Assembly: GCF_002736205.1 (NCBI RefSeq)
Contig: NZ_CP024091.1
Span: 2,319,555 to 2,383,554 of the forward strand
Direction of reading: 5' to 3'
Source: Pedobacter ginsengisoli
GTDB taxonomy: Bacteria > Bacteroidota > Bacteroidia > Sphingobacteriales > Sphingobacteriaceae
Length of the DNA stretch: 64,000 nucleotides
The translations under genes were made by a program, and so were the position numbers. The notes beneath the pieces are model-generated. The model was not told where the DNA came from. It did no database searches and saw nothing but the letters and a program-made list of their open reading frames with translations. Below, piece after piece: positions 1-7,949 of the stretch (position 1 is the first letter of the stretch; each line of letters opens with the position of its first letter).

Positions 1-163
1 CTGTTGTATCTTTTGGTGCGGTTTGTGCGTTACCTTTCTTAGTAGTATCTGCTTGCTTAATTACTTGCTGCCACGAAAAATTGTTTAAAGCAAGGGCTCG
101 ATTACCAACAGATGTTAATAAAACAAGGAAGTTTAAAAAAATGATGTACCGTAAAAGTTTCAA
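1..163 (-). CDS. N-terminal fragment of a secreted protein, probably LptD/OstA-like
   Basis: The minus strand is open from the window edge to a TTG codon at 163-161. It encodes a typical signal peptide (KLLRYIIFLNFLVLLTSVG followed by NRALA) and then a Thr/Lys/Gln-rich stretch. There is no ATG in frame between the TTG and the upstream region, so a TTG start is inferred. The gene diverges from the amidases. In Sphingobacteriaceae I associate the neighbourhood amidase-MlaD with a divergent LPS-assembly LptD-like outer-membrane protein, so that identity is inferred from context; the visible 54 codons contain no diagnostic domain. Truncated by the window edge. Confidence 0.5.
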   Translation of the reverse strand, partial: MKLLRYIIFLNFLVLLTSVGNRALALNNFSWQQVIKQADTTKKGNAQTAPKDTT

Positions 164-219
164 ATTCGTGTGTGAATGTTATTTTTGCATTAATGTTTAA
201 TCCAAAACGTTCAAAATTA

Positions 220-1098
220 ATGAAAAATATACCATTGCTCAGACCAAATGCAATTTTGATTGCATTTATTTCTGTAGTTATTATTACCATATCTAATTAT
301 CAGGCATTTACGCAAGAATACAAAATAAAAACTATCGTTATTGATGCAGGACATGGCGGAAAAGACGGCAGTACCAGAGGACTTTACTCTACTGAAAAAG
401 ATGTAGCGCTTAAAACCGCTTTACACCTTGGGGCTGCTATTGAAGCTAATATGAAAGATGTAAAAGTAATTTATACACGAACTGAAGATGTTTTTATTCC
501 ACTTTATGAACGTATAGCGATTGCAAATAATGCCAAAGCAGATCTTTTCATTTCAATTCACTGTAATGACATGCCCGTATACAGATCAACAGTAGTAACA
601 GGCTATAGAAAAAACAGCAGAGGAAAAAGAATTCCAATAACCAGCACAGTTAGCAGAAAAAGCACTTCAACAAGAGGTGTAGAAACATTCGTTTCAGGTA
701 TGGGACGTGTAAACGAACAAGATGAAGCCATTAAAAGGGAAAATGCATCCATATTTTTAGAGGACAACTATAAGGAGAATTATGAAGGTTTTGACCCTAA
801 CAATCCTGAAAACTTCATCATCCTTTCTCTAATGAAAAATACTTTTAGAACGCAAAGTCTAAAACTGGCAAAACTGGTGCAAGATCAATATGTAAGTGTT
901 GGCCGGGTTGATCGTGGTGTTCAGGAAAAAAGCCTGGCAGTTTTGGCCCGTGCCGGTATGCCTGCAATATTAACCGAAATAGGTTTCATAAGTAACCCCG
1001 ATGAAGAAAATTACATGAATTCTGAAGAGGGTCAAAATGAAATAACAAATTGTCTTTTAAAGGCCATTGAAAACTACAAGAAGAGTATAGAAGGATAG
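220..1098 (+). CDS. N-acetylmuramoyl-L-alanine amidase (Amidase_3), first of a tandem pair
   Basis: Zinc amidase that cuts the bond between MurNAc and the stem peptide of peptidoglycan. From the ATG at 220 the protein has 292 residues: an N-terminal hydrophobic segment (10-27) serving as signal or anchor, then the catalytic domain. Zinc-ligand motifs are VIDAGHGG (His45), Glu59 in YSTEK, and SIHCND (His114); the catalytic Glu lies in TEIGFISN near the C terminus. A basic Ser/Thr-rich insertion sits between about 125 and 155. The open frame extends upstream to a GTG at 172, but the signal segment fits the ATG at 220 better. Two bases separate it from a paralogue downstream. Confidence 0.9.
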   Translation: MKNIPLLRPNAILIAFISVVIITISNYQAFTQEYKIKTIVIDAGHGGKDGSTRGLYSTEKDVALKTALHLGAAIEANMKDVKVIYTRTEDVFIPLYERIAIANNAKADLFISIHCNDMPVYRSTVVTGYRKNSRGKRIPITSTVSRKSTSTRGVETFVSGMGRVNEQDEAIKRENASIFLEDNYKENYEGFDPNNPENFIILSLMKNTFRTQSLKLAKLVQDQYVSVGRVDRGVQEKSLAVLARAGMPAILTEIGFISNPDEENYMNSEEGQNEITNCLLKAIENYKKSIEG

Positions 1099-1100
1099 AT

Positions 1101-1946
1101 ATGAGTTTAAAGAAAAATGCAACCCTGTTATTATTACTATGTTTATTTAGTTCGCAACTGGTATTTTCACAAACCTATAAAGTAAAAACCATTGTTATAG
1201 ATGCCGGTCATGGTGGGAATAAACCGGGGGCCAGAGGTAGTTTTTCATTAGAGAAAAATGTGGCACTCAAGGTAGCTTTAAAACTTGGACAAAAGCTTGA
1301 AGATGAATTACCAGGGGTAAAAATTCTTTACACCAGAAAAACCGATGTAGATGTAGATTTCTACAAAAGAGCCGCCCTGGCTAACGACAATAAAGCAGAT
1401 CTTTTCATTTCTATCCATTGCAACTCTATGCCCGATAAAAGAGTGGTTACCGGATATACCAAAAACAAAAAAGGCAAAAGAGTCCCTAAATACTCTTATG
1501 TAAAAAACAAAACCACAAGCGGTACAGAAACATTTGTAGCCGGATCGCACCGCTTAAATGAGCAGGATGCAGCAATCAGGGAAAACGAAGACATTAAGCT
1601 TGAAAAGAATTACAAGCAAAATTACAATGGCTACGACCCAAACGATCCTGAAACATTTATTATACTATCTTTGTTCAAAAATATATTTAGGGATAAAAGT
1701 CTGAAGCTTGCTAAATTGATTCAAGACAATTATACCAAAGATAACCATAGAGTAAACAGAGGAGTTAAGGAGCAAGGACTTTTAATTCTTCAAAGATGCG
1801 GAATGCCTGCGGTACTAACAGAAATTGGATTTATTTCTAACCCTACGGAAGAAAATTACATCAATTCAGCGGATGGACAAGCGGAAATTGTTAATTCAAT
1901 TTACAAGGCAATAAAAACTTACAAAAAGGAAACCGAAACAAATTAG
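1101..1946 (+). CDS. N-acetylmuramoyl-L-alanine amidase (Amidase_3), second of a tandem pair
   Basis: A 281-residue paralogue of the preceding gene, with a clean N-terminal signal peptide (LLLLLCLFSSQLVFSQ). It has the same catalytic set: VIDAGHGG, SLEKN for the Glu ligand, SIHCNS and TEIGFISN. The two proteins align along their whole length, including the basic KNKKGKR-type insertion, so this is a recent or conserved tandem duplication. The start lies two bases after the previous stop, so the genes are surely co-transcribed. Role: periplasmic peptidoglycan remodelling. Different signal sequences suggest the copies may differ in anchoring (first copy less clearly cleaved). Confidence 0.92.
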   Translation: MSLKKNATLLLLLCLFSSQLVFSQTYKVKTIVIDAGHGGNKPGARGSFSLEKNVALKVALKLGQKLEDELPGVKILYTRKTDVDVDFYKRAALANDNKADLFISIHCNSMPDKRVVTGYTKNKKGKRVPKYSYVKNKTTSGTETFVAGSHRLNEQDAAIRENEDIKLEKNYKQNYNGYDPNDPETFIILSLFKNIFRDKSLKLAKLIQDNYTKDNHRVNRGVKEQGLLILQRCGMPAVLTEIGFISNPTEENYINSADGQAEIVNSIYKAIKTYKKETETN

Positions 1947-1972
1947 TAATACATACCAAGAACATACACTGA

Positions 1973-2923
1973 ATGAAAATAGCAAACGAAACCAAAGTAG
2001 GCATACTAGCTGCCTTTTCTATTGCCCTATTAATTATAGGCTACAATTTTTTAAAGGGAAATGCCATATTTTCAAGTGAAACAGTTTTATTTGCAAAATA
2101 TTCACGTGTTGATGGTCTTGCGGTATCCAAACCGGTTTTAATTAATGGCTACCAAATTGGTCGCGTTGATAAGCTTGAATTACAAACAGATGGTTCAATT
2201 GTAGCCACCCTTAAAATCAAAGGCAAATACGAAATCCCAAGAAACAGTATTGCAAAACTCGAAAGCACCGATCTTTTAGGAAGTAAAGCAATTGTAATGG
2301 CTTTAGGTACAGGCAATGATTTTGCCCATGATGGCGACACACTAAATGCAAATGTTCAAAAAGGAATTCTTGAAACTGTACAACCGGTGCAAAAAAAGGC
2401 AGAGCTAATAATTGGCAAAATGGACTCCATCTTAACAAGCGTAAACTCTATCTTAAATCCTAATTTTCAGAAAAATGTTGACAAAAGCTTTAACAGCATT
2501 GCCTCTACCCTTTCTTCTTTAGAGTCTACCTCAAAAAAGGTCGACAATCTTGTAGGTTCAGAGGGCTCTCGTATATCTGCAATTCTTGCAAATGTTGAAG
2601 CAATTTCAGGCAATCTAAAGCAAAACAATGCTAAAATTTCTGCTATATTAAACAACATCAACTCAATTACTGATCAGGTTGCTGCTGCTAATTTCAAGCA
2701 AACAATTGACAATGCAAACAAAGCCGTAGCAGACCTTCAAAGCATAGTGAGCAAGATTAATAATGGAGAAGGTACTATAGGCCTTTTAGTTAACGACACT
2801 AAAATGTACGACAACTTGAATAATGCATCTAAAAACCTTGATAACTTAATGATTGACCTGAAAGCGAACCCTAAACGTTACGTTCACTTCTCAATATTTG
2901 GTGGAGGTAAAAAAGACAAGTAA
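1973..2923 (+). CDS. MlaD/MCE-domain protein
   Basis: A 316-residue protein with an N-terminal membrane anchor (IGLLAAFSIALLIIGYNFL-like, residues about 9-28) and one MCE domain (about 35-115, with VDGLAVSKPVLINGYQIGRV). A long helical tail (about 140-300) follows, rich in Asn, Ser and Lys and suited to oligomeric tunnel or needle formation. Family role: the substrate-binding part of Mla-type phospholipid transport between inner and outer membrane. The permease and ATPase partners are not in this window. It follows the two amidases by 26 bases, and the three appear to form one envelope operon. Its stop lies three bases from the convergent rnz stop, and no terminator hairpin is visible between them. 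Confidence 0.88.
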   Translation: MKIANETKVGILAAFSIALLIIGYNFLKGNAIFSSETVLFAKYSRVDGLAVSKPVLINGYQIGRVDKLELQTDGSIVATLKIKGKYEIPRNSIAKLESTDLLGSKAIVMALGTGNDFAHDGDTLNANVQKGILETVQPVQKKAELIIGKMDSILTSVNSILNPNFQKNVDKSFNSIASTLSSLESTSKKVDNLVGSEGSRISAILANVEAISGNLKQNNAKISAILNNINSITDQVAAANFKQTIDNANKAVADLQSIVSKINNGEGTIGLLVNDTKMYDNLNNASKNLDNLMIDLKANPKRYVHFSIFGGGKKDK

Positions 2924-2926
2924 ATA

Positions 2927-3838
2927 TTAAATAGTATAAGTATTGCCTTCTATTGCAAGTTCAGTGTTTTCAAACACAGATCTTGCTTCATCCAGAAGGC
3001 CTTGTAAAGTCTTATATCTCGACGAAAAGTGACCGATGAGTAATTTTACTGCTCCGGTCATTTTTGCTATTTCGCCAGCCTGTAAAGCAGTGGTATGATG
3101 CGTTACATTAGCCCGGTCTAACATATCATGCAAAAAAGTAGCTTCATGATATAACAAATCGCAATCAGTAATACTGCCAAAGTACCTTTCGTCAAACAAG
3201 GTATCAGAACAGTACCCATACTTTTTAGGCGTATCAGAGTCAGTAGTATAATCCTTATTTAATATAATCCTGCCATCAGGTAAATTAAGGTCAACCCCTC
3301 TTTTCAGCAACGGATAATACTCAATATCAATATGCTCGCTTTCTAGTTTATCAACAATAAGCTTACGCAGTCTTTTCTTTTGAGTAAACTTAAACCCTGT
3401 GCATGGAATTCGATGGTTTAAAACAAAAGTATCAACAACCAGATCGGCATTTTCAAAAATCTGAACAGGCTCATTGGTCTGAGTTGCAACAAACTCTATA
3501 GGATACCTGATTACCGTTTCAGAGTATTTAAACTGAAGCGCAAGGATTTCCTGTAAAGGTTCTGGTGCAAATATTTTAATTGGTTTAACGCGTCCGTTTA
3601 AATGTAAACTGGAAAGCAGACCTATTAAACCAAAATAGTGATCGCCATGCAAGTGGCTTATAAACACATAATCTATCTTGCTGGCCTTAAAGCCATATTT
3701 GATCAACTGCTGCTGAGTACCCTCACCACAGTCGATCAAATAAAACTTTTCATTACAATTTAAAAGCTGTGCTGTAGGATTCCTATTATATACGGGCGTG
3801 GCAGAGCTGCTCCCTAAAATAGTAACCTCAAACTTCAT
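2927..3838 (-). CDS. rnz: Ribonuclease Z
   Basis: tRNA 3'-processing endonuclease of the metallo-beta-lactamase fold, 303 residues (family about 300-310). The signature SHLHGDHYFG (His62, His64, Asp66, His67) supplies the zinc ligands. Further supports are GSSSATPVYNRNPTAQ at the N terminus, the DCGEGTQ motif and LIGHFSSRY near the C terminus. It overlaps the upstream STAS gene by one base (TAATG), so the two are translationally coupled, which is a recurrent pairing in this group of bacteria. Confidence 0.93.
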   Translation of the reverse strand: MKFEVTILGSSSATPVYNRNPTAQLLNCNEKFYLIDCGEGTQQQLIKYGFKASKIDYVFISHLHGDHYFGLIGLLSSLHLNGRVKPIKIFAPEPLQEILALQFKYSETVIRYPIEFVATQTNEPVQIFENADLVVDTFVLNHRIPCTGFKFTQKKRLRKLIVDKLESEHIDIEYYPLLKRGVDLNLPDGRIILNKDYTTDSDTPKKYGYCSDTLFDERYFGSITDCDLLYHEATFLHDMLDRANVTHHTTALQAGEIAKMTGAVKLLIGHFSSRYKTLQGLLDEARSVFENTELAIEGNTYTI

Positions 3839-4224
3839 TAATCTTTATCTACACTTCCCAACAACTCTTTTTCTATTTCTTCCATAAAGATCAAATCAGT
3901 TGCTTCATCAAGCTTCGATACAATGGTTAGAGATTGATCTAAATTAGACATTTCCAATATTTTGGCAACCCCTTCATTCACCCCCGTTACAATAAACAGG
4001 CCATTAGATTTCTTGCAAAGTCTGTCGCCGACAAGCAAACTGCTCAGATCCTGAGAATCATCACACTGCTTAATAGCTGATAGATCTAATACGATATTAC
4101 GATATCCCTCTGTATTCAATAAGATGAATTCAGATTTCAATTTCGGTGTATTGTCATTTGTAAACTTAGATTCATTAAGTTTTAAAACAACATACTTTTC
4201 ATGCTTATCTACTGAAAATTTCAT
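3838..4224 (-). CDS. STAS-domain protein (anti-sigma factor antagonist type)
   Basis: A 128-residue single STAS domain with no membrane segment. The phospho-acceptor region reads KQCDDSQDLSSLLVGDRL, and the usual Asp-Ser pair is present as DDS. Proteins of this type bind anti-sigma kinases or act as small signalling switches; no partner kinase or anti-sigma factor is nearby. The last base of its stop codon is the first base of the rnz start, which suggests coupled expression with tRNA maturation, although the functional link is unknown. The C-terminal 15 residues are acidic and may be a flexible tail. Confidence 0.8.
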   Translation of the reverse strand: MKFSVDKHEKYVVLKLNESKFTNDNTPKLKSEFILLNTEGYRNIVLDLSAIKQCDDSQDLSSLLVGDRLCKKSNGLFIVTGVNEGVAKILEMSNLDQSLTIVSKLDEATDLIFMEEIEKELLGSVDKD

Positions 4225-4301
4225 GATATTGATTTATTTAGTTCGTTTACGAATGTAGTTAAAATTCTCTGATTTATTTAATTATTGAAGCAGATTACAA
4301 C

Positions 4302-5255
4302 CTACGCCGACAATAGATTATTTAAAGAATCACTAACATTTTTTTCTATCCTGTTCACAATATCAGAGCGCTCATTCTTAACAAACTTATCTCCTGTTAT
4401 TTGCTCATACAACTCAATATAACGATCAGATATAGAATTTACGATCTCAGGGGTCATCACAGGAACATTTTGTCCATCCTTACCCTGAAAACCATTCTCA
4501 ATTAACCATTTTCTTACAAACTCTTTCGACAATTGCTTTTGAGCCTCATTCTTATCCTGTCTTTCAGCATAACCTTCAGCATAAAAATATCTTGAAGAAT
4601 CCGGAGTATGAATCTCATCAATCAAATAAATATCATTACCTGCTTTACCAAACTCATACTTAGTATCAACAAGGATAAGTCCTCGCTCAGCAGCCATCTG
4701 AACACCACGCTCATATAAAGCATAAGTGTAATTTTCAAGCTGAGTATAGTCTGCTACAGACACAATACCTTTAGCCAGAATATCCTCTCTGGAAATATCC
4801 TCATCATGCCCAACTGCTGCTTTAGTTGTAGGCGTTATAATCGGTTTAGGCAATTTATCATTTTCTTTTAAACCATCTGGCAAGGCAACACCACAAACAC
4901 TGCGTTTTCCGGCACTGTATTCTCTCCAGGCATGTCCGGCTAAGTACCCTCTAATTACCATTTCTACTTTAAACGGTTCACAAATACGTCCTATGGTAAC
5001 CATTTCATCTGGCACATCAATAACCCAGTTCGGAACAATATCTTTTGTTGCACCTAAAAATTTAGCAGCTATCTGGTTCAACACCTGTCCTTTAAAAGGT
5101 ATTGCCTCAGGTAAAACCACATCAAACGCAGATATCCTGTCCGTTACAACCATCGCCATAAACTGGTTATTAATGGTATAAACATCCCTCACTTTTCCTT
5201 TGTAAAAATTTGTCTGCTTAGGGAAGCTAAAATTTGTTTCTTTAATTGCTGTCAT
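4302..5255 (-). CDS. purC: Phosphoribosylaminoimidazole-succinocarboxamide synthase
   Basis: SAICAR synthetase of purine biosynthesis, joining CAIR and aspartate with ATP hydrolysis. The 317-residue length is that of the longer yeast/Bacteroidota-type enzyme rather than the 240-residue enterobacterial form. Motifs: [10 protein letters not shown] near residue 18, [35 protein letters not shown] and [12 protein letters not shown]. It stands alone on the minus strand. Its upstream region carries the heptanucleotide array rather than an obvious promoter. Confidence 0.95.
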   Translation of the reverse strand: MTAIKETNFSFPKQTNFYKGKVRDVYTINNQFMAMVVTDRISAFDVVLPEAIPFKGQVLNQIAAKFLGATKDIVPNWVIDVPDEMVTIGRICEPFKVEMVIRGYLAGHAWREYSAGKRSVCGVALPDGLKENDKLPKPIITPTTKAAVGHDEDISREDILAKGIVSVADYTQLENYTYALYERGVQMAAERGLILVDTKYEFGKAGNDIYLIDEIHTPDSSRYFYAEGYAERQDKNEAQKQLSKEFVRKWLIENGFQGKDGQNVPVMTPEIVNSISDRYIELYEQITGDKFVKNERSDIVNRIEKNVSDSLNNLLSA

Positions 5256-5261
5256 TTTAAT

Positions 5262-5380
5262 TTAGTAGTTAGTACTTAGCATTTAGTAATTAGATCAAAG
5301 TCCCTAATCACTAAACACTAATTACACGTTTCAAATTACAAATATCTAAATACTAATTACTAATATCTAAATACTAATAT
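5262..5380. repeat. Heptanucleotide array in two inverted halves
   Basis: The 128 bases between phoH and purC are almost entirely a 7-bp array that stays in phase for 17 units. Positions 5262-5296 hold five units of the type TTAGTAn (TTAGTAG, TTAGTAC, TTAGCAT, TTAGTAA, TTAGATC). A 7-base spacer AAAGTCC follows. Positions 5304-5380 hold eleven units of the complementary type CTAAnnA (CTAATCA, CTAAACA, CTAATTA, then CACGTTT, CAAATTA, CAAATAT, CTAAATA, CTAATTA, CTAATAT, CTAAATA, CTAATAT). Because the halves are complementary the RNA could fold into a long imperfect hairpin. Function is not known to me. Confidence 0.85.
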
Positions 5381-5383
5381 CTG

Positions 5384-6349
5384 TTACTGAATATCACCGT
5401 AGGCTTTTAATATTCTTTTTACAAGTTTATGCCTTACAACATCTTCGCCTGTTAAATAAATAATATCAATGCCTGGTATATCATCAAGAATACGCAGTGC
5501 GTTATTTAAACCCGACATCTGCTTTCTTGGTAAATCAATCTGTGTTACGTCGCCCGTTACAATAAATTTAGCTGATGGCCCCATACGGGTCAAAAACATT
5601 TTCAATTGCAAATCCGTAGAGTTTTGTGCCTCATCTAAAATTACAAAACAGTTATCAAGCGTTCTGCCACGCATAAATGCAAGCGGTGCAATCTCAATAG
5701 TTCTGTTTTCAATATATAATTTAAGCTTTTCAGCAGGTATCATATCGTCCAGTGCATCATACAGCGGGCGTAAGTAAGGATCAACCTTTTCCTTTAAATC
5801 TCCTGGCAAAAACCCAAGATTCTCACCCGCCTCAACTGCAGGCCGAGTTAGAATGATCCGCTTAATCTCCTTGTTTTTTAATGCTCTTACCGCAAGTGCA
5901 ACGGCAGTATAAGTTTTTCCGGTTCCGGCAGGCCCTATGGCAAAAAGCACATCATTCTTATTTATGCTTTCAACCATCTTTCGCTGGTTGGCTGTTCTTG
6001 CTTTTACCATTAAACCATTGGTACCAAATACAATCACTTCTCCACCCCCGCCGTTACTTGTTTTTTCAGCAGCAGGCTCATCGGCAGATTGTATTTTCTT
6101 CGAAACCAAAATAGACTCCACATCATTTGCCGTTAAAGAACTGTATTTCTCTAACTGGCCAATCAGTTGTCCATATTTCTTTTCAAAAGCCTTAAGTTCC
6201 TGTTCGTCACCAAGTACCTTTACTTCGTTACCTCTTGCAACAATCTTTAATTTCGGAAAAGCATTTTTAACCAGCTCGTAATGCTCATTGTTAGCACCCC
6301 AAAATTGTACCGGATCTACCGATTCTAATGTTAATTTTAGTTCGTTCAA
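5384..6349 (-). CDS. PhoH family ATPase
   Basis: A 321-residue cytoplasmic P-loop protein. An N-terminal KH-like region (about 1-70) is followed by the PhoH ATPase core. Walker A is GPAGTGKT (139-146), Walker B is CFVILDEAQN, and the sensor motif is FIVTGDVTQIDLP. Related proteins are linked with RNA metabolism and with the YbeY endonuclease. The linker around 86-103 is Glu/Gly-rich and variable. The gene diverges from the SAM hydroxide adenosyltransferase gene, and the 102 bases between them hold a 17-bp inverted repeat. Confidence 0.92.
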   Translation of the reverse strand: MNELKLTLESVDPVQFWGANNEHYELVKNAFPKLKIVARGNEVKVLGDEQELKAFEKKYGQLIGQLEKYSSLTANDVESILVSKKIQSADEPAAEKTSNGGGGEVIVFGTNGLMVKARTANQRKMVESINKNDVLFAIGPAGTGKTYTAVALAVRALKNKEIKRIILTRPAVEAGENLGFLPGDLKEKVDPYLRPLYDALDDMIPAEKLKLYIENRTIEIAPLAFMRGRTLDNCFVILDEAQNSTDLQLKMFLTRMGPSAKFIVTGDVTQIDLPRKQMSGLNNALRILDDIPGIDIIYLTGEDVVRHKLVKRILKAYGDIQ

Positions 6350-6384
6350 AATATTGTTTTTTAGATTGGAGTGTATATTTTGAT

Positions 6385-6452
6385 TTAAAAATTGAATATT
6401 TGTACGCGTTTTACCACCTACGCAAGATTAAGAATAAATATTCAATTTTTAA
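6385..6452. repeat. 17-bp perfect inverted repeat in a divergent promoter region
   Basis: TTAAAAATTGAATATTT at 6385-6401 is perfectly repeated in inverse orientation at 6436-6452, with a 34-base loop. The right arm ends exactly on the A of the downstream ATG at 6452. In the mRNA a hairpin would hide the start codon; as DNA the arms could be paired operator sites. There is no T-run, so a simple terminator is unlikely. Confidence 0.75.
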
Positions 6453-7231
6453 TGGCCATTATTACTTTAACAACAGATTTAGGTTCTAAAGATTTCTATC
6501 AGGCTGCCCTTAAGGGAAGTATCCTTAGTATTCTGCCTACAGCTAACATTGTTGATGTAACTCACGAAGTGCCATCTTTTAACATTTCGCATGCTGCGTT
6601 CGTTTTAAAGAACGTTTATCCTTACTTTCCCAAGGGCACTGTACACCTTATCGGAATCGACTCTGTATTTAGCGAAAACACAAAATACATTGCACTTAAA
6701 CATAAGGATCATTTCTTTGTTGGTGCCGATAACGGAATTTTTTCTTTGCTCTTTAATGAAAAGCCAGACGAAATTGTAGAGCTCAATATTATGCAGGATC
6801 TTAAATATCTTCACTTCCCTCTGGTCGATATTTTTGTTAAAGCAGCTACACAACTTGCCAAAGGTGCCAAATTGAGAGATATTGGAGTTCCTACAGAAAG
6901 TATTGAAGAAAGAATGTTATTAAATCCCGTTATTGAACGCGACATTATCAGAGGCAGTGTAATTTATATAGATACTTTTTGCAACGTAATAACCAACATC
7001 ACAAAAGATCTTTTTACAAAAATTCAGCGTAACCGCGATTTCACCCTATATTTCAGAAAAAGTGAAACCATTACTCAACTGAGCTGGCATTACAATGAAG
7101 TTCCCGAAGGCGAAAAACTTTGTCTTTTTGGCATTAGTAACCATCTTGAAATTGCCATTAACAAAGGAAAAGCCAGTGGATTATTAGGCTTACACCTTAA
7201 CGACATCATTAGGATAGAGTTTCACCCCTAA
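6452..7231 (+). CDS. SAM hydroxide adenosyltransferase (DUF62 family)
   Basis: Cytoplasmic enzyme family that hydrolyses S-adenosylmethionine to adenosine and methionine with hydroxide as nucleophile, related to fluorinase and chlorinase. From the ATG at 6452 it has 259 residues and begins directly with the diagnostic ITLTTDLGSKDFYQAALKG. It also carries VDVTHEVPSFNI, FVGADNGIFSLLF and a C-terminal barrel domain. The frame is open upstream to 6392, but those 20 residues precede the conserved N terminus and lie in the inverted repeat, so the internal ATG is chosen. Confidence 0.88.
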   Translation: MAIITLTTDLGSKDFYQAALKGSILSILPTANIVDVTHEVPSFNISHAAFVLKNVYPYFPKGTVHLIGIDSVFSENTKYIALKHKDHFFVGADNGIFSLLFNEKPDEIVELNIMQDLKYLHFPLVDIFVKAATQLAKGAKLRDIGVPTESIEERMLLNPVIERDIIRGSVIYIDTFCNVITNITKDLFTKIQRNRDFTLYFRKSETITQLSWHYNEVPEGEKLCLFGISNHLEIAINKGKASGLLGLHLNDIIRIEFHP

Positions 7232-7290
7232 ACACAAAATATATTTCCCATCAGGCATGGAGTTTGCTTGTCTCTTAAAAACATTTAAAC

Positions 7291-7803
7291 ATGATTAAAA
7301 ACGTATTGTTTATTATTTTACTTTTCAGCACTTCACTACAAGCCGCACCGTTCCAAACAGATACCAGTGCTTATCAAACGCAAAGATTAAAAGTAAACGC
7401 ACTACTTAATCAAAGGAGCGCCAAGTTTGGCCAGTACGATCAAAGTTTGGATACCAAAACAGGAATATTTGGATTCCAGACAAAAGGCGATATAAAAAAC
7501 TCTAACGAAATACTGCGTCAGATAGTCCTAAATGACAATAACATCTTTAAGGAGCTTAAAATACTTATGGATTATAAAGATGAAGAAGTTAAGCGTATTA
7601 GAAATGAAGCCAATAGTACCGGTTCAAGAATTAACAACTATAAAGAATCCATTAAAAAACTTCAGGACCAGAACGTACAGCTAAAAAAAGATTATGCTGC
7701 TGCAAATAAAGAAAAACAAATTACCAATTACATAGTTATGTTTCTTACACTTACTTTATTTGTAGCATGTTATTTATTCTACAAAAAACTTAAAAGAGCA
7801 TAA
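7291..7803 (+). CDS. Secreted coiled-coil protein with C-terminal membrane anchor
   Basis: Unrecognised 170-residue protein. It has a signal peptide (IKNVLFIILLFSTSLQAAP), then a polar region, a long charged coiled coil (about 80-140, DEEVKRIRNEA and IKKLQDQNVQLKKDYAAANKEK) and one transmembrane helix (about 147-163) ending in a lysine-rich tail. The layout predicts a periplasmic coiled coil tethered to the inner membrane with a short cytoplasmic end. It overlaps the next small gene by one base (TAATG), so the two are translationally coupled. Confidence 0.75.
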   Translation: MIKNVLFIILLFSTSLQAAPFQTDTSAYQTQRLKVNALLNQRSAKFGQYDQSLDTKTGIFGFQTKGDIKNSNEILRQIVLNDNNIFKELKILMDYKDEEVKRIRNEANSTGSRINNYKESIKKLQDQNVQLKKDYAAANKEKQITNYIVMFLTLTLFVACYLFYKKLKRA

Positions 7804-7949
7804 TGAAAAAGGCTGTCTTTAAAATCCTTGTAAAAATCAACAACGCCATCTTACCAAGTCTGTATAAAAAAGACCCGATAAAACTAACTACGTTTCAAAA
7901 AGCAATATTAGGCTACAGGTACTGGGCATTAACCCAGTCACTTAACTAA
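7803..7949 (+). CDS. 48-aa conserved-looking small basic protein
   Basis: Starts on the A of the preceding TAA stop (TAATG) and ends at TAA 7947-7949. It encodes 48 residues, strongly basic and aromatic: MKKAVFKILVKINNAILPSL, then YKKDPIKLTTFQKAILGYRY, then WALTQSLN. I associate short proteins of this pattern (KINxxILPSL...K...FQKAI.GYR) with Bacteroidota genomes, where some are labelled SsrA-binding-like; that cannot be verified here. Its last eight bases overlap the convergent DUF1015 gene. Coupled translation argues that it is real despite its size. Confidence 0.65.
   Translation: MKKAVFKILVKINNAILPSLYKKDPIKLTTFQKAILGYRYWALTQSLN

Noticed and set aside
4993..5181. Open frame antisense to purC, with similar antisense frames within phoH, serC, pnp, VCBS and susC genes
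   Set aside because: Each lies wholly inside a clear gene on the opposite strand and shows no independent promoter or domain; these are frame shadows.
5384..6349. phoH as part of a prophage (phoH-like genes occur in phages)
   Set aside because: Length, KH-like N terminus and neighbours are chromosomal and no phage genes are near.
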